Source: JAZDLM01 sp043801895
GTDB taxonomy: Bacteria; Patescibacteriota; Kazan-3B-28
Reading direction: 5' to 3'
Length of the DNA: 5,717 nucleotides
NCBI GenBank assembly: GCA_043801895.1
Contig: JAZDLM010000063.1
Span: 1-5,717, forward strand
The notes beneath the pieces are model-generated. The model was not told where the DNA came from. It ran no database searches and worked only from the letters and a program-made list of their open reading frames with translations. How positions within the stretch are numbered: position 1 is the first letter of the stretch; every line of letters begins with the position of its first letter. The translations under genes and the position numbers were made by a program. Shown piece after piece: positions 1-5,717 of the stretch.

Positions 1-459
1 GACATCGATGTGTCCGACTTTATCGGTGGCTTAGTCCGGTGGACGATCTTGTTGATCGCCTTCCTGGCTGCCGCTGATGTGTTGGGCTTGGCCAAGGTCA
101 CTGATTTCTTGAATCAGATCTTGATCTACATCCCGAATGTCTTCGTTGCCATTGCCATTCTCTTGATTGGTGTGTTGGCCGCTCACTTCTTCGCCGGTTT
201 GGTTCGTGGGACTGTTGGCGCGGCCAAAGTCCATGCCGCCCATTTCTTGGGCGCCGCTACCAAGTGGACGATTTACATCTTCACTATCTTGGTCGCGTTG
301 AACCAACTGGGCATCGCTGCCTCGATCGTCGATCGCTTGATCACCGCACTCTTCTTCATGATTGCGTTGGCCGGCGGTCTCGCCTTCGGTTTGGGCGGGC
401 AGAAAGCTGCCTCTGAAACCTTGGAAGACTTGAGGAAAGAGGTTGGCCACAAGAGGTAA
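1..459 (+). CDS. Conserved TM-helix (CmpX/MscS-like) membrane protein, 3' part
   Basis: Integral membrane protein of the 'conserved TM helix' type (PF05552-like), related to the membrane part of small-conductance mechanosensitive channels and to CmpX. Its exact role is not known from sequence. The frame is open to the left edge, so the visible 152 codons are probably the C-terminal end. A GTG at position 10 could be read as a start, but it has no ribosome site in view. Numbering from the first visible codon, hydrophobic segments fall at about 13-30, 41-66, 84-106 and 112-132. The final helix ends in LAFGLGGQKAA, which resembles the glycine/alanine-rich pore helix of MscS proteins. The protein then stops after a short charged tail, so the MscS beta-domain and cytoplasmic vestibule are absent. 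That favours a CmpX-like protein over a full MscS channel. A strong terminator follows eight bases after the stop. Confidence 0.8.
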   Translation, partial: DIDVSDFIGGLVRWTILLIAFLAAADVLGLAKVTDFLNQILIYIPNVFVAIAILLIGVLAAHFFAGLVRGTVGAAKVHAAHFLGAATKWTIYIFTILVALNQLGIAASIVDRLITALFFMIALAGGLAFGLGGQKAASETLEDLRKEVGHKR

Positions 460-466
460 ACCTTAA

Positions 467-506
467 AACTAAAAACTCGCTTCCCCTCGGAAGCGAGTTT
501 TTAGTT
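467..506. terminator. Bidirectional intrinsic terminator between convergent genes
   Basis: A perfect inverted repeat: arm 467-484 pairs with arm 489-506 over 18 bp around the four-base loop CCTC. The GC-containing core is flanked by A5 on one side and T5 on the other, so RNA from either strand has a stem followed by a U-run. It sits between the TAA at 457-459 (+) and the minus-strand stop at 544-546, so it can end both the TM-helix gene and the HtrA operon. Confidence 0.93.
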
Positions 507-543
507 GAATTGAGATCAGATATTTCTTACCAATACTTTGAGG

Positions 544-1650
544 CTACAGTTTCCCGAGCCTCAAATTTACTTTTTTCGTCTTCCCTTCGCGAATGTATTC
601 GATCTCTACTGATTCCCCAGGCGTATATTTCTGCAAGATAGACGGGATGCTGGTAGTATCGGTGATCTTCTGACTACCGATGGACACAATAATATCCCCT
701 TCCTTAATCCCCGCCAAATCAGCCGGGCCGCCTGGCTGCACCGCCACTTCGGCGGCAGTATTGCCCCGGGCCACCAGTACGCCTTCGGCAATATCCATTT
801 TGTTTAGTGCGGCAAATTCTTTAGTAATTTGGATATAGCGCAAGCCGAGTTTAGGCCGCACAATTTCCCCCTTGGCAATCACCGCCTTGATCGCAGTTCG
901 CACGCTATTAATTGGGAGGGCAAATCCGACTGCTTGGCCTTGACTGTCGATGGCAACATTGATCCCGATCACTTGGCCGGCCAGATTTACTAATGGACCG
1001 CCGGAGTTGCCCGGATTGATCGCCGCGTCGGTTTGGATCACACCGTCCAATTTTTCGCTTTGACCTTGGGCGTTGATGGCGTTAATGGTCCGGCCGATAC
1101 CGCTAATCACCCCTGTAGTGACAGTATTTTGGTACTCCCCCAGAGCATTACCAATAGCAACTACCCGTTGTCCCAACTCCAATTTGTCTGAGTCGCCCAA
1201 CTCTACCACCGCAAGATTACTAGCCTTGATCCGCACCATTGCCAAATCGGCCAAGGGATCTCGGGCCACTATTTCCGCCTCGTAACTTTTGCCATTAGCA
1301 GTTAGCACCTGATATTTGGCCTGGTCCGAACTAACCACATGTTTATTGGTGACGATTAGACCGTCGGACTCGACAATGAACCCTGTCCCAGCCTCCTTTT
1401 GTTCGACAAGCCCGCCGAAGATACTGCGAACATTTTGGCTGCTAACAATACTAACTACGGTTGGCGACACTTTTTTGACCGTCTCAATAATAGCGGAGTC
1501 TTCGGTGAGAGTGACGGTTTCATTTTTATTCACTCCTCTGTCAGTCTGGTTCTGCGAGAACCACCACCAAGCCCCACCGAGCGTAAGAGCGCTGCCTAGA
1601 ATGGCAGCGATAACTAATTGTCCGATTGATTGTAGATTGAGACTTTTCAT
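544..1650 (-). CDS. Membrane-anchored HtrA/DegS-like serine protease, one PDZ domain
   Basis: ATP-independent trypsin-like serine protease for envelope protein quality control; 368 aa. One membrane helix at about 10-31 (signal anchor) is followed by a polar linker, a protease domain at about 50-260 and a single PDZ domain at about 265-365. The catalytic triad is visible: His104 in TNKHVV, Asp135 in DPLADLAM and Ser216 in NPGNSGGPL, so the enzyme should be active. One anchor plus one PDZ, and the length, match DegS more than the two-PDZ DegP. I chose the ATG at 1650 because it overlaps the upstream TGA as ATGA, the usual form of translational coupling. An in-frame ATG at 1668 would add six residues inside the preceding gene, including a cysteine otherwise absent from the protein. 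It is the last gene of the LCP operon and ends before the terminator at 467-506. Its substrates cannot be read from the sequence. Confidence 0.95.
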   Translation of the reverse strand: MKSLNLQSIGQLVIAAILGSALTLGGAWWWFSQNQTDRGVNKNETVTLTEDSAIIETVKKVSPTVVSIVSSQNVRSIFGGLVEQKEAGTGFIVESDGLIVTNKHVVSSDQAKYQVLTANGKSYEAEIVARDPLADLAMVRIKASNLAVVELGDSDKLELGQRVVAIGNALGEYQNTVTTGVISGIGRTINAINAQGQSEKLDGVIQTDAAINPGNSGGPLVNLAGQVIGINVAIDSQGQAVGFALPINSVRTAIKAVIAKGEIVRPKLGLRYIQITKEFAALNKMDIAEGVLVARGNTAAEVAVQPGGPADLAGIKEGDIIVSIGSQKITDTTSIPSILQKYTPGESVEIEYIREGKTKKVNLRLGKL

Positions 1651-2438
1651 TGCAGTACAAATAACCAATCGAATATAAAGATGGCTATAAGCAAGCCGAT
1701 TACCAATCCAACATATTCCACCGCTACTTTGACTGTCAATACGCCCCGAGCATAGTGCATGATAAAGTCGCTAAAGACATAAAAAACGATGGTGAGCAGG
1801 AAAGCTTTCAGATACACTCCCCGGTGCCAGGAGCTGATCACCCAAAGCACCTCCTCCGCTACCATTGCCGTTAATAGAGTATAAAACCATTTACGGGCCG
1901 AGGTCACCTTTTTGCGCCAGAAACGCAGATTGATGGCAAAAATCACCTGCAGCGCCAGTAGTACCATTAAGATACTCAGATCGAAAGTATAGAAATCGGT
2001 CGCCGATAGCAACGCCGCCGTGACGAAGAAAAAGGCCAATATATCCAGAAAATTGAGCATGGAAAACACCTGGACCGGCCAAGTTTCGTCCCGAAGGTAC
2101 TGGTCGTAAAATCGTAGCATACTGCCTAAAATCACGACCATCACTGCCGCTGCCATCTGGAACTGCCAGGGACCCAGCGCATTGAATACCACCAGCCCAA
2201 CACCGCCAGTAGTTAACCAGATCACTTCCCCCCAGAGCGGCAACCAGCGGGCAAACTGACGGTTTAATCCACCCAGCCACCACATCCCCAGGGAGAGTAC
2301 CACCAACTCTGCTAGCAGCCACCAGATCAGATAGAAGGGTACGTAGAACATTAACTCCAACACCGCCACAAAAACTGTGACGGTGATGAGTATTTTCCGG
2401 TTATCCCACAGCCAGCGGCTGGCCTGCTGTAGCATCAT
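1647..2438 (-). CDS. Unrecognised multi-pass membrane protein (about nine helices)
   Basis: I do not recognise this family. The product is 263 aa, very hydrophobic and rich in tryptophan and phenylalanine. Likely membrane segments are at about 15-33, 35-55, 68-88, 93-110, 126-146, 152-172, 184-203, 211-229 and 238-260. Short basic stretches such as RFWRKK (172-177) and SARK (180-183) suggest cytoplasmic loops. No catalytic motif, cofactor site or repeat stands out; acidic residues in helices (Glu195-Glu196, Asp224) are the most notable polar positions. It starts 15 bases after the LCP stop at one of two adjacent ATGs (2438 or 2435), with no clear Shine-Dalgarno sequence, and ends in a TGA that overlaps the protease ATG by four bases. 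The spacing makes it the middle gene of an operon with LCP and HtrA, pointing to an envelope role. A transporter or an assembly partner are both possible. Confidence 0.85.
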   Translation of the reverse strand: MMLQQASRWLWDNRKILITVTVFVAVLELMFYVPFYLIWWLLAELVVLSLGMWWLGGLNRQFARWLPLWGEVIWLTTGGVGLVVFNALGPWQFQMAAAVMVVILGSMLRFYDQYLRDETWPVQVFSMLNFLDILAFFFVTAALLSATDFYTFDLSILMVLLALQVIFAINLRFWRKKVTSARKWFYTLLTAMVAEEVLWVISSWHRGVYLKAFLLTIVFYVFSDFIMHYARGVLTVKVAVEYVGLVIGLLIAIFIFDWLFVLQ

Positions 2439-2453
2439 AGCTTTTCTATGGTA

Positions 2454-3881
2454 CTACTTGTTGGCAGATTCGCCTACCACCACCCGCGCGCCTACGCCGG
2501 TCGGGAGAGTCACCTTTTCGTCGTTCACCGTGGCTGACAATAGTTCGGCTAAACGGCGGATAGCGCTAGTGTTGGCATCGTCACCCCCGCTATAGATCGT
2601 AGTGGTGGCGAAGCCGCGAGTGGCATTGTTACCCGTTCTGGTCACTTCAAAACCAGCTGCCGCTTTGATCGTCTCGGCTACCTTAGCCGCCAAGCCGGTG
2701 ACATTAGTCCCGTTCAAAACTTCAATTCTCAGTGGCTCAGTGCTCATTTCCTCCTGCGTCGGCTCTTCTGGCGAGGTTTGCGTGATAGCTTGCGTCACAA
2801 ACTCTTTGATCCCGTTGTAATTGTCATCCACTGGCTTCAAGACATATATTTCATCTACCTTAGTCCCATAGAGTAAGCCCGCTGGACTGTCATCAAAGAC
2901 TTTATGGGTCACTCTGGCTGGGTCAAATCCCGCCAACAGCTGCAACGCGCGCTCCGACTCCTTCTGGGTTAGATTAGTCGAGAAGTGGTCTTTGATGATC
3001 TCGCCAATGGCCACGATCTTACCGGGCGCGGTGAGCATATCCAACTCGAATGCCTTCTGCCGCAGAGCTAGCAAAACTTGCTGTTGCCGCTTGGCGCGGT
3101 CGAAATCGGAAGTGGTCTTGCGAGAACGGACATACTTAAGCGCCAGGTTGCCATCCATAGTATAAGTACCGGCCTTAATTTCTAGTGTTTCGTAGCCTTT
3201 GTTAGCGGTAGGATAGGTCGGATCGATCAAATCCTTTTCCACATTAACCGTCACTCCGCCCAGCTCGTCTACCACCTGTTTGAACCCGTCAAAGTCAATC
3301 GTCGCATAGTATGGGATATCAAGTCCGACTAAATCCCCGACTGTTTTCATCGCGGTTCCCGGTCCATCATTCAGTTTCGACGCACCGATCTCGTAAGCGC
3401 TGTTGATCTTGGCTGAGCCATATCCTTCGATCTGGACATACAGGTCGCGAGGGATCGAGAAGAGATGCAGATAATTGTCGGTTGTATTGTAGCTGGCCAC
3501 GATTACCGTATCGGTCAAATCTGGCCCTTCCACGGTCCCGTCGCCCTTACCGGGCTGACCCAGTAGCAACACATTGACCCGGCCTTCATTTTCACCGATC
3601 AACTTAGCCGAGCGCCAATTGAACAGGTTGGTCAAGAAATTGCCCTTGCCACCCTTAGTGATATCTACCCCCACCATTACTGCGCGGGCGGTAAACCAGC
3701 CCACGCCCAACAGCAGAGCGATCAGCACGACCATGAACACAATCCGACGAGCGTTGCCTCCGCGGCGGGATCGCATCAATCGGCTGCTGCTCGGAGCGGC
3801 TACCTCTGGCCCATCCGCCGAAGATGTCTTGCGGGTAACTTTTATACGATGGGTATCTAAATCTGTCTTGCGTCTAACCAT
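2454..3881 (-). CDS. LytR-CpsA-Psr (LCP) family protein with LytR_C domain
   Basis: LCP enzymes move glycopolymers from polyprenyl-phosphate carriers to the cell wall on the outer face of the membrane. The 475-aa product has a basic cytoplasmic tail (1-45), a membrane helix at about 46-68, an LCP domain at about 100-310 and a LytR_C domain at about 383-470, joined by a Glu/Thr/Pro linker (369-383). Key LCP positions are present: Asp121 and Asp124 in DLTDT, Arg145-Asp146 in SIPRD, Arg252 and Arg254 in YVRSR, and Asp261-Arg262 in DFDRAKRQQQ. LytR_C opens with the typical IEVLNGT (387-392 region). The ATG at 3881 is the only ordinary start below an in-frame TAG about ten codons upstream. It lacks a Shine-Dalgarno sequence and lies inside a predicted hairpin. 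First gene of the three-gene minus operon. The exact polymer and acceptor are not shown by the sequence. Confidence 0.95.
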   Translation of the reverse strand: MVRRKTDLDTHRIKVTRKTSSADGPEVAAPSSSRLMRSRRGGNARRIVFMVVLIALLLGVGWFTARAVMVGVDITKGGKGNFLTNLFNWRSAKLIGENEGRVNVLLLGQPGKGDGTVEGPDLTDTVIVASYNTTDNYLHLFSIPRDLYVQIEGYGSAKINSAYEIGASKLNDGPGTAMKTVGDLVGLDIPYYATIDFDGFKQVVDELGGVTVNVEKDLIDPTYPTANKGYETLEIKAGTYTMDGNLALKYVRSRKTTSDFDRAKRQQQVLLALRQKAFELDMLTAPGKIVAIGEIIKDHFSTNLTQKESERALQLLAGFDPARVTHKVFDDSPAGLLYGTKVDEIYVLKPVDDNYNGIKEFVTQAITQTSPEEPTQEEMSTEPLRIEVLNGTNVTGLAAKVAETIKAAAGFEVTRTGNNATRGFATTTIYSGGDDANTSAIRRLAELLSATVNDEKVTLPTGVGARVVVGESANK

Positions 3882-3907
3882 ATTAAAATTGCTTTTAAAA
3901 CATATGG
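3878..3907 (-). promoter_or_regulatory. AU-rich hairpin covering the LCP start codon
   Basis: In the LCP mRNA, five outer pairs (3903-3907 with 3878-3882) and six inner pairs (3893-3898 with 3883-3888) can form. They enclose a GCAA loop, a GNRA-type tetraloop, with a four-base bulge at 3899-3902 between the two stems. The AUG (3881-3879) lies in the outer stem. The pairing is seen directly; a role in controlling translation, for instance by temperature, is inference. The promoter proposed upstream would include the whole element in the transcript. Confidence 0.45.
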
Positions 3908-3925
3908 ACTATTTTACACGACTTA

Positions 3926-3934
3926 ACTATAGCA
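3926..3934 (-). promoter_or_regulatory. Extended -10 promoter for the LCP-HtrA operon
   Basis: On the minus strand this reads TGCTATAGT, matching the extended -10 form TGnTATAAT with one mismatch in the hexamer. Transcription would start near 3919, giving a leader of about 38 bases before the LCP ATG. No convincing -35 is present, as is usual for extended -10 promoters. A second candidate, TAAAAT (3916-3911), would give a leader of about 23 bases and cut off part of the start-codon hairpin. Confidence 0.5.
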
Positions 3935-3939
3935 GAAAA

Positions 3940-3969
3940 TTGATTTAACCAGGAGGCTCCCCGTACAAT
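3940..3969 (+). promoter_or_regulatory. Sigma-70-type promoter, probably giving a leaderless mRNA
   Basis: TTGATT (3940-3945) and TACAAT (3964-3969) are separated by 18 bases. The -10 ends six bases before the ATG at 3976, so the expected transcription start falls on or next to the A of that ATG. An AGGAGG at 3951-3956 lies in the promoter spacer, 19 bases from the ATG. It would not be part of this transcript and is too far away to act as a ribosome site. Confidence 0.6.
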
Positions 3970-3975
3970 TGATTT

Positions 3976-4995
3976 ATGATCCCAAAAGCACGCTTACGCG
4001 CCCAGCGACCGCAGACTGTTCTGTATGGGGGGCTGGGTATCGCCTTGGTGATTGTGATAGTTGGGTCAATGGTGGCGGTCAGCCAAACCGGTATTACCTG
4101 GGCTACCATCCAACACGACACCGAACAATTTGTGGTGCGCTTAGGCGGTGCGAATTTAATCGCGCAGGTCGATCGTACTATTTTGCCGGCCGACGGCAAA
4201 AGCCAAAGTGTTATCCAAATTACCCCACTTCACACCAGCAATCCGATTACTGTTAATATTCTTAAGGGTGGCGGGCAAATTGAACAACAAACCACGCCGA
4301 CCGGCGAGGCTACTAATACAATAAGGTTCACTTATATCGCAGCGGGCGAACCAGGCGATGTCATTATCCGTTTCCGATCGGGAGCACTCGAACAGTTAGT
4401 AGCCATCAAGTTAGTCCAGGCCGTTGCTCCGACGCCTCCTGCTATTACTAGCCCACCAGACAAAACCTTAGTCAGCAGTGGGCAGCCCGAAGTAATTGGG
4501 ACCGGCCCGGTTAGCACGAAGATCATCGTCACCGACAATGGCGAGACCAACACCACCACGCAAACTGACGAGCGCGGCAATTTCCAGACCCACCTAGAGA
4601 AACCGCTATATAATGGGCAGCACACCCTCGGCGCTACCGCAGTCAGCCCGCTCGGGATGCTTAGCCCGACCAGTAATCTGGTAACGATCACGGTAAAAAC
4701 CGATCCGGTGCAGTTAGACCAAGTAAATATCCGAATTACGCCCAAAAAGGTAGTGGCTGGCAGCAGCTTCGGTTTATTTGTTCCGGCATCGCTTAATGCT
4801 GCCAAGGTAGTAGTAGAAATAGCCGGAGGCAGTTACCAGCTGTTCGATTACAATAAGTCCAGTATTTTCAGTGCCGCTCTCCCCGCCCCTGACCAGCCCG
4901 GCACTTATCTGGGGGATCTCATCGTCACCGATAATAGCGGCAATTCTACCCGATTTGCCAAGGTGGTCAACCTAGTAGTTGTATCATCTTTCTAG
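3976..4995 (+). CDS. Membrane-anchored protein with Ig-like extracellular domains
   Basis: Predicted surface or envelope protein of 339 aa with no enzymatic motif. A basic cytoplasmic start (residues 1-13) leads into one membrane helix at about 15-36, with the rest outside. The exterior appears to be three beta-rich modules of 80-95 residues: about 55-147, 150-240 (opening with a PPAITSP segment and containing TDERGNFQ, typical of bacterial Ig-like repeats) and 247-337 (containing VTDNSGNS). The assignment rests on the strand-and-turn pattern and these motifs, not on a search. There is no LPXTG signal or C-terminal anchor, so the N-terminal helix should hold it in place. The ATG at 3976 is fixed by an in-frame TGA at 3970. 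It is transcribed away from the LCP operon, from a promoter that seems to leave no 5' leader. Adhesion or a structural role is inference. Confidence 0.85.
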   Translation: MIPKARLRAQRPQTVLYGGLGIALVIVIVGSMVAVSQTGITWATIQHDTEQFVVRLGGANLIAQVDRTILPADGKSQSVIQITPLHTSNPITVNILKGGGQIEQQTTPTGEATNTIRFTYIAAGEPGDVIIRFRSGALEQLVAIKLVQAVAPTPPAITSPPDKTLVSSGQPEVIGTGPVSTKIIVTDNGETNTTTQTDERGNFQTHLEKPLYNGQHTLGATAVSPLGMLSPTSNLVTITVKTDPVQLDQVNIRITPKKVVAGSSFGLFVPASLNAAKVVVEIAGGSYQLFDYNKSSIFSAALPAPDQPGTYLGDLIVTDNSGNSTRFAKVVNLVVVSSF

Positions 4996-4996
4996 G

Positions 4997-5025
4997 TTGA
5001 CAAATCGAGCTGTCTTGGTTATGAT
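4997..5025 (+). promoter_or_regulatory. Near-consensus sigma-70 promoter for the LysM gene
   Basis: A perfect TTGACA (4997-5002) begins two bases after the Ig-like gene's TAG. It is followed by a 17-base spacer and TATGAT (5020-5025), five of six matches to the -10 consensus. The expected start is near 5032. It is the strongest promoter-like sequence in the window, and the long structured leader lies directly downstream. Confidence 0.75.
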
Positions 5026-5037
5026 GATGCTGGCGGT

Positions 5038-5067
5038 AGAGCACTCGTAAGGTCAGTAGCTCTTTTT
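5038..5067 (+). terminator. Hairpin with U-run: terminator or attenuator
   Basis: AGAGC (5038-5042) pairs with GCTCT (5059-5063). The inner ACT (5043-5045) can pair with AGT (5055-5057), leaving A5058 as a bulge. T5 follows directly (5063-5067). It could end transcripts from the Ig-like gene. However, it lies only a few bases after the predicted start of the promoter at 4997-5025, so it would also act on that new transcript. The stem is modest. Confidence 0.45.
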
Positions 5068-5073
5068 GTTTAT

Positions 5074-5120
5074 GCCCCCAGTTGGCCCTGTCTGAACACG
5101 GGCCTTTCGGGGTTGCCCCG
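5074..5120 (+). other. Structured, GC-rich part of the LysM gene leader
   Basis: Two adjacent hairpins can form. In the first, GGCCC (5084-5088) pairs with GGGCC (5100-5104), extended by TGT (5089-5091) with ACA (5096-5098), with C5099 bulged and CTGA as the loop. In the second, CGGGG (5108-5112) pairs with CCCCG (5116-5120) around a three-base loop. Alternative pairings are available: CCCC 5075-5078 with GGGG 5109-5112, and GGGC 5100-5103 with GCCC 5115-5118. A seven-codon ORF (ATG at 5072, TGA at 5093-5095) overlaps it. I could not match it to any riboswitch or RNA family. Confidence 0.45.
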
Positions 5121-5189
5121 ACATACTATTAACTCATTCAAGTTATTAGTACCGATAAGCGCTCTCGTTTTAGCCGACTATCAGAACGG

Positions 5190-5717
5190 TTGCGGCGGCG
5201 AGTCGCCCACAAACCAACACCGGCCAATAGAGACAATCGGCCAGCCCTCAAATCCAAATCTACCCAGAAATCATTAAAGGATCTGGGTTTTGCTATATCC
5301 TCGCCGGTGGGCAAAATCACTAGGGGGGTTGGCGGTCGCCTGCCGCGATTTTCTTTTTCCTTTAAGCTCCTTCTCCGATCGATGCGTAGCTTTGGCGGCC
5401 ATTGGGCAATGATAGTGCTAGCTATGGCTGTAATTTTGGCCAGCTGGGCTCCTCGTCGCATCGCCTCGGTGGCTGGCAGCGAACTGCCGCGCTATCGAAC
5501 CGTGGCTGAGTTGGCATCCGCCGAGTATTTTAACGAGGATGTGGTTTACGACGAAGTAATTACTACTGTGGGGGATAACAATGATTACATCTTTAAAACT
5601 GGCGCCACCCAAACCATCATTTCCCGCAACAGCCGGACCGAAACCATTACCTACACGGTAAAAACCGGTGAGTCGGTGAACTCGGTCGCGGCAGATTTTG
5701 GGCTCAGTCCAGAAACT
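5190..5717 (+). CDS. Membrane-anchored LysM-domain envelope protein, 5' part
   Basis: The frame runs open off the right edge. The visible part ends with the start of a LysM module: TYTVKTGESV, then VAADFGLSPET. LysM binds peptidoglycan or related glycans, so the product should act at the wall. Counting from TTG 5190, a strongly basic tail (1-70) precedes one membrane helix at about 71-88 (HWAMIVLAMAVILASWAP) and an exported region, with LysM from about 155. Proteins built this way often continue into further LysM copies and an M23 peptidase domain, but that part lies outside the window. The start is uncertain. The frame is open from 5133, the first ordinary start codon is TTG 5190, and GTG 5307 and ATG 5382 lie further in; none has a Shine-Dalgarno sequence. 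ATT codons at 5136 and 5145 are unorthodox alternatives that would retain an Arg-rich segment. Product confidence is high, start confidence low. Confidence 0.8.
   Translation, partial: MRRRVAHKPTPANRDNRPALKSKSTQKSLKDLGFAISSPVGKITRGVGGRLPRFSFSFKLLLRSMRSFGGHWAMIVLAMAVILASWAPRRIASVAGSELPRYRTVAELASAEYFNEDVVYDEVITTVGDNNDYIFKTGATQTIISRNSRTETITYTVKTGESVNSVAADFGLSPET

Noticed and set aside
1651..1668. Upstream ATG giving a six-residue longer HtrA
   Set aside because: It lies inside the preceding gene, adds an unusual MVICTA segment, and ignores the ATGA overlap that explains the start at 1650.
3951..3956. AGGAGG taken as the ribosome-binding site of the Ig-like gene
   Set aside because: It is 19 bases from the only possible ATG and lies between the proposed -35 and -10, so it would be outside the mRNA. 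A TTG at 3969 is closer but opens only a 95-codon shadow frame overlapping the real gene.
5021..5050. Short ORF starting with three ATG codons (nine residues)
   Set aside because: Its first ATGs overlap the -10 box and lie before the predicted transcription start, and it has no ribosome site.
5031..5067. tRNA-like fragment (GGCGGTAGAGCA resembles a D-arm)
   Set aside because: No acceptor stem, no T-arm with GTTCGA, and no anticodon arm of the right size. The sequence ends in a U-run, so the resemblance is probably chance.
5138..5612. Minus-strand open frames opposite the LysM gene
   Set aside because: They are antisense to a frame with a clear membrane helix and LysM motif. They show no recognisable domain and overlap each other.
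1..5717. CRISPR array, insertion sequence, transposase or defence gene
   Set aside because: No regularly spaced repeats, terminal inverted repeats or nuclease/transposase motifs were seen on either strand.

Overview
The window looks like a cell-envelope locus from a bacterium with the standard genetic code: TAA, TAG and TGA all end genes here, and no gene has an in-frame TGA. The gene types are a CmpX/MscS-like TM-helix protein, a DegS-like HtrA protease, an LCP (LytR-CpsA-Psr) protein, an anchored Ig-like protein and an anchored LysM protein. Together with tight spacing and almost no usable Shine-Dalgarno sequences, they remind me of Patescibacteria (CPR). That placement is inference; no phylogenetic marker is present. 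Every recognised protein is membrane-bound or exported, and none of the roughly 1,770 residues I can read is cysteine.

Layout. Positions 1-459 (+) hold the C-terminal part of a multi-helix membrane protein, followed by a perfect 18-bp inverted repeat at 467-506 that works as a two-way terminator. It also closes a three-gene minus-strand operon read from right to left: an LCP-LytR_C ligase (3881-2454), an unrecognised protein with about nine membrane helices (2438-1647), and an anchored HtrA protease with one PDZ domain (1650-544). The last two overlap by four bases (ATGA). A divergent promoter region lies at 3882-3975. From it the minus operon is read through a short AU-rich leader that can fold over its own start codon. 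On the plus strand, an Ig-like envelope protein (3976-4995) appears to be transcribed without a leader.

Immediately after the Ig-like gene, a near-consensus promoter (4997-5025) drives a structured leader of at least 100 bases. It contains a hairpin followed by a U-run and two GC-rich hairpins, with possible alternative pairings. The leader opens into the last gene, a membrane-anchored LysM protein that runs off the right edge and whose start codon is not obvious.

Working together (inference): the LCP protein would attach glycopolymers to the wall, HtrA would remove damaged envelope proteins, and the Ig-like and LysM proteins would be wall-binding or surface components. The main regulatory interest is in the two intergenic regions, 3882-3975 and 4996-5189.
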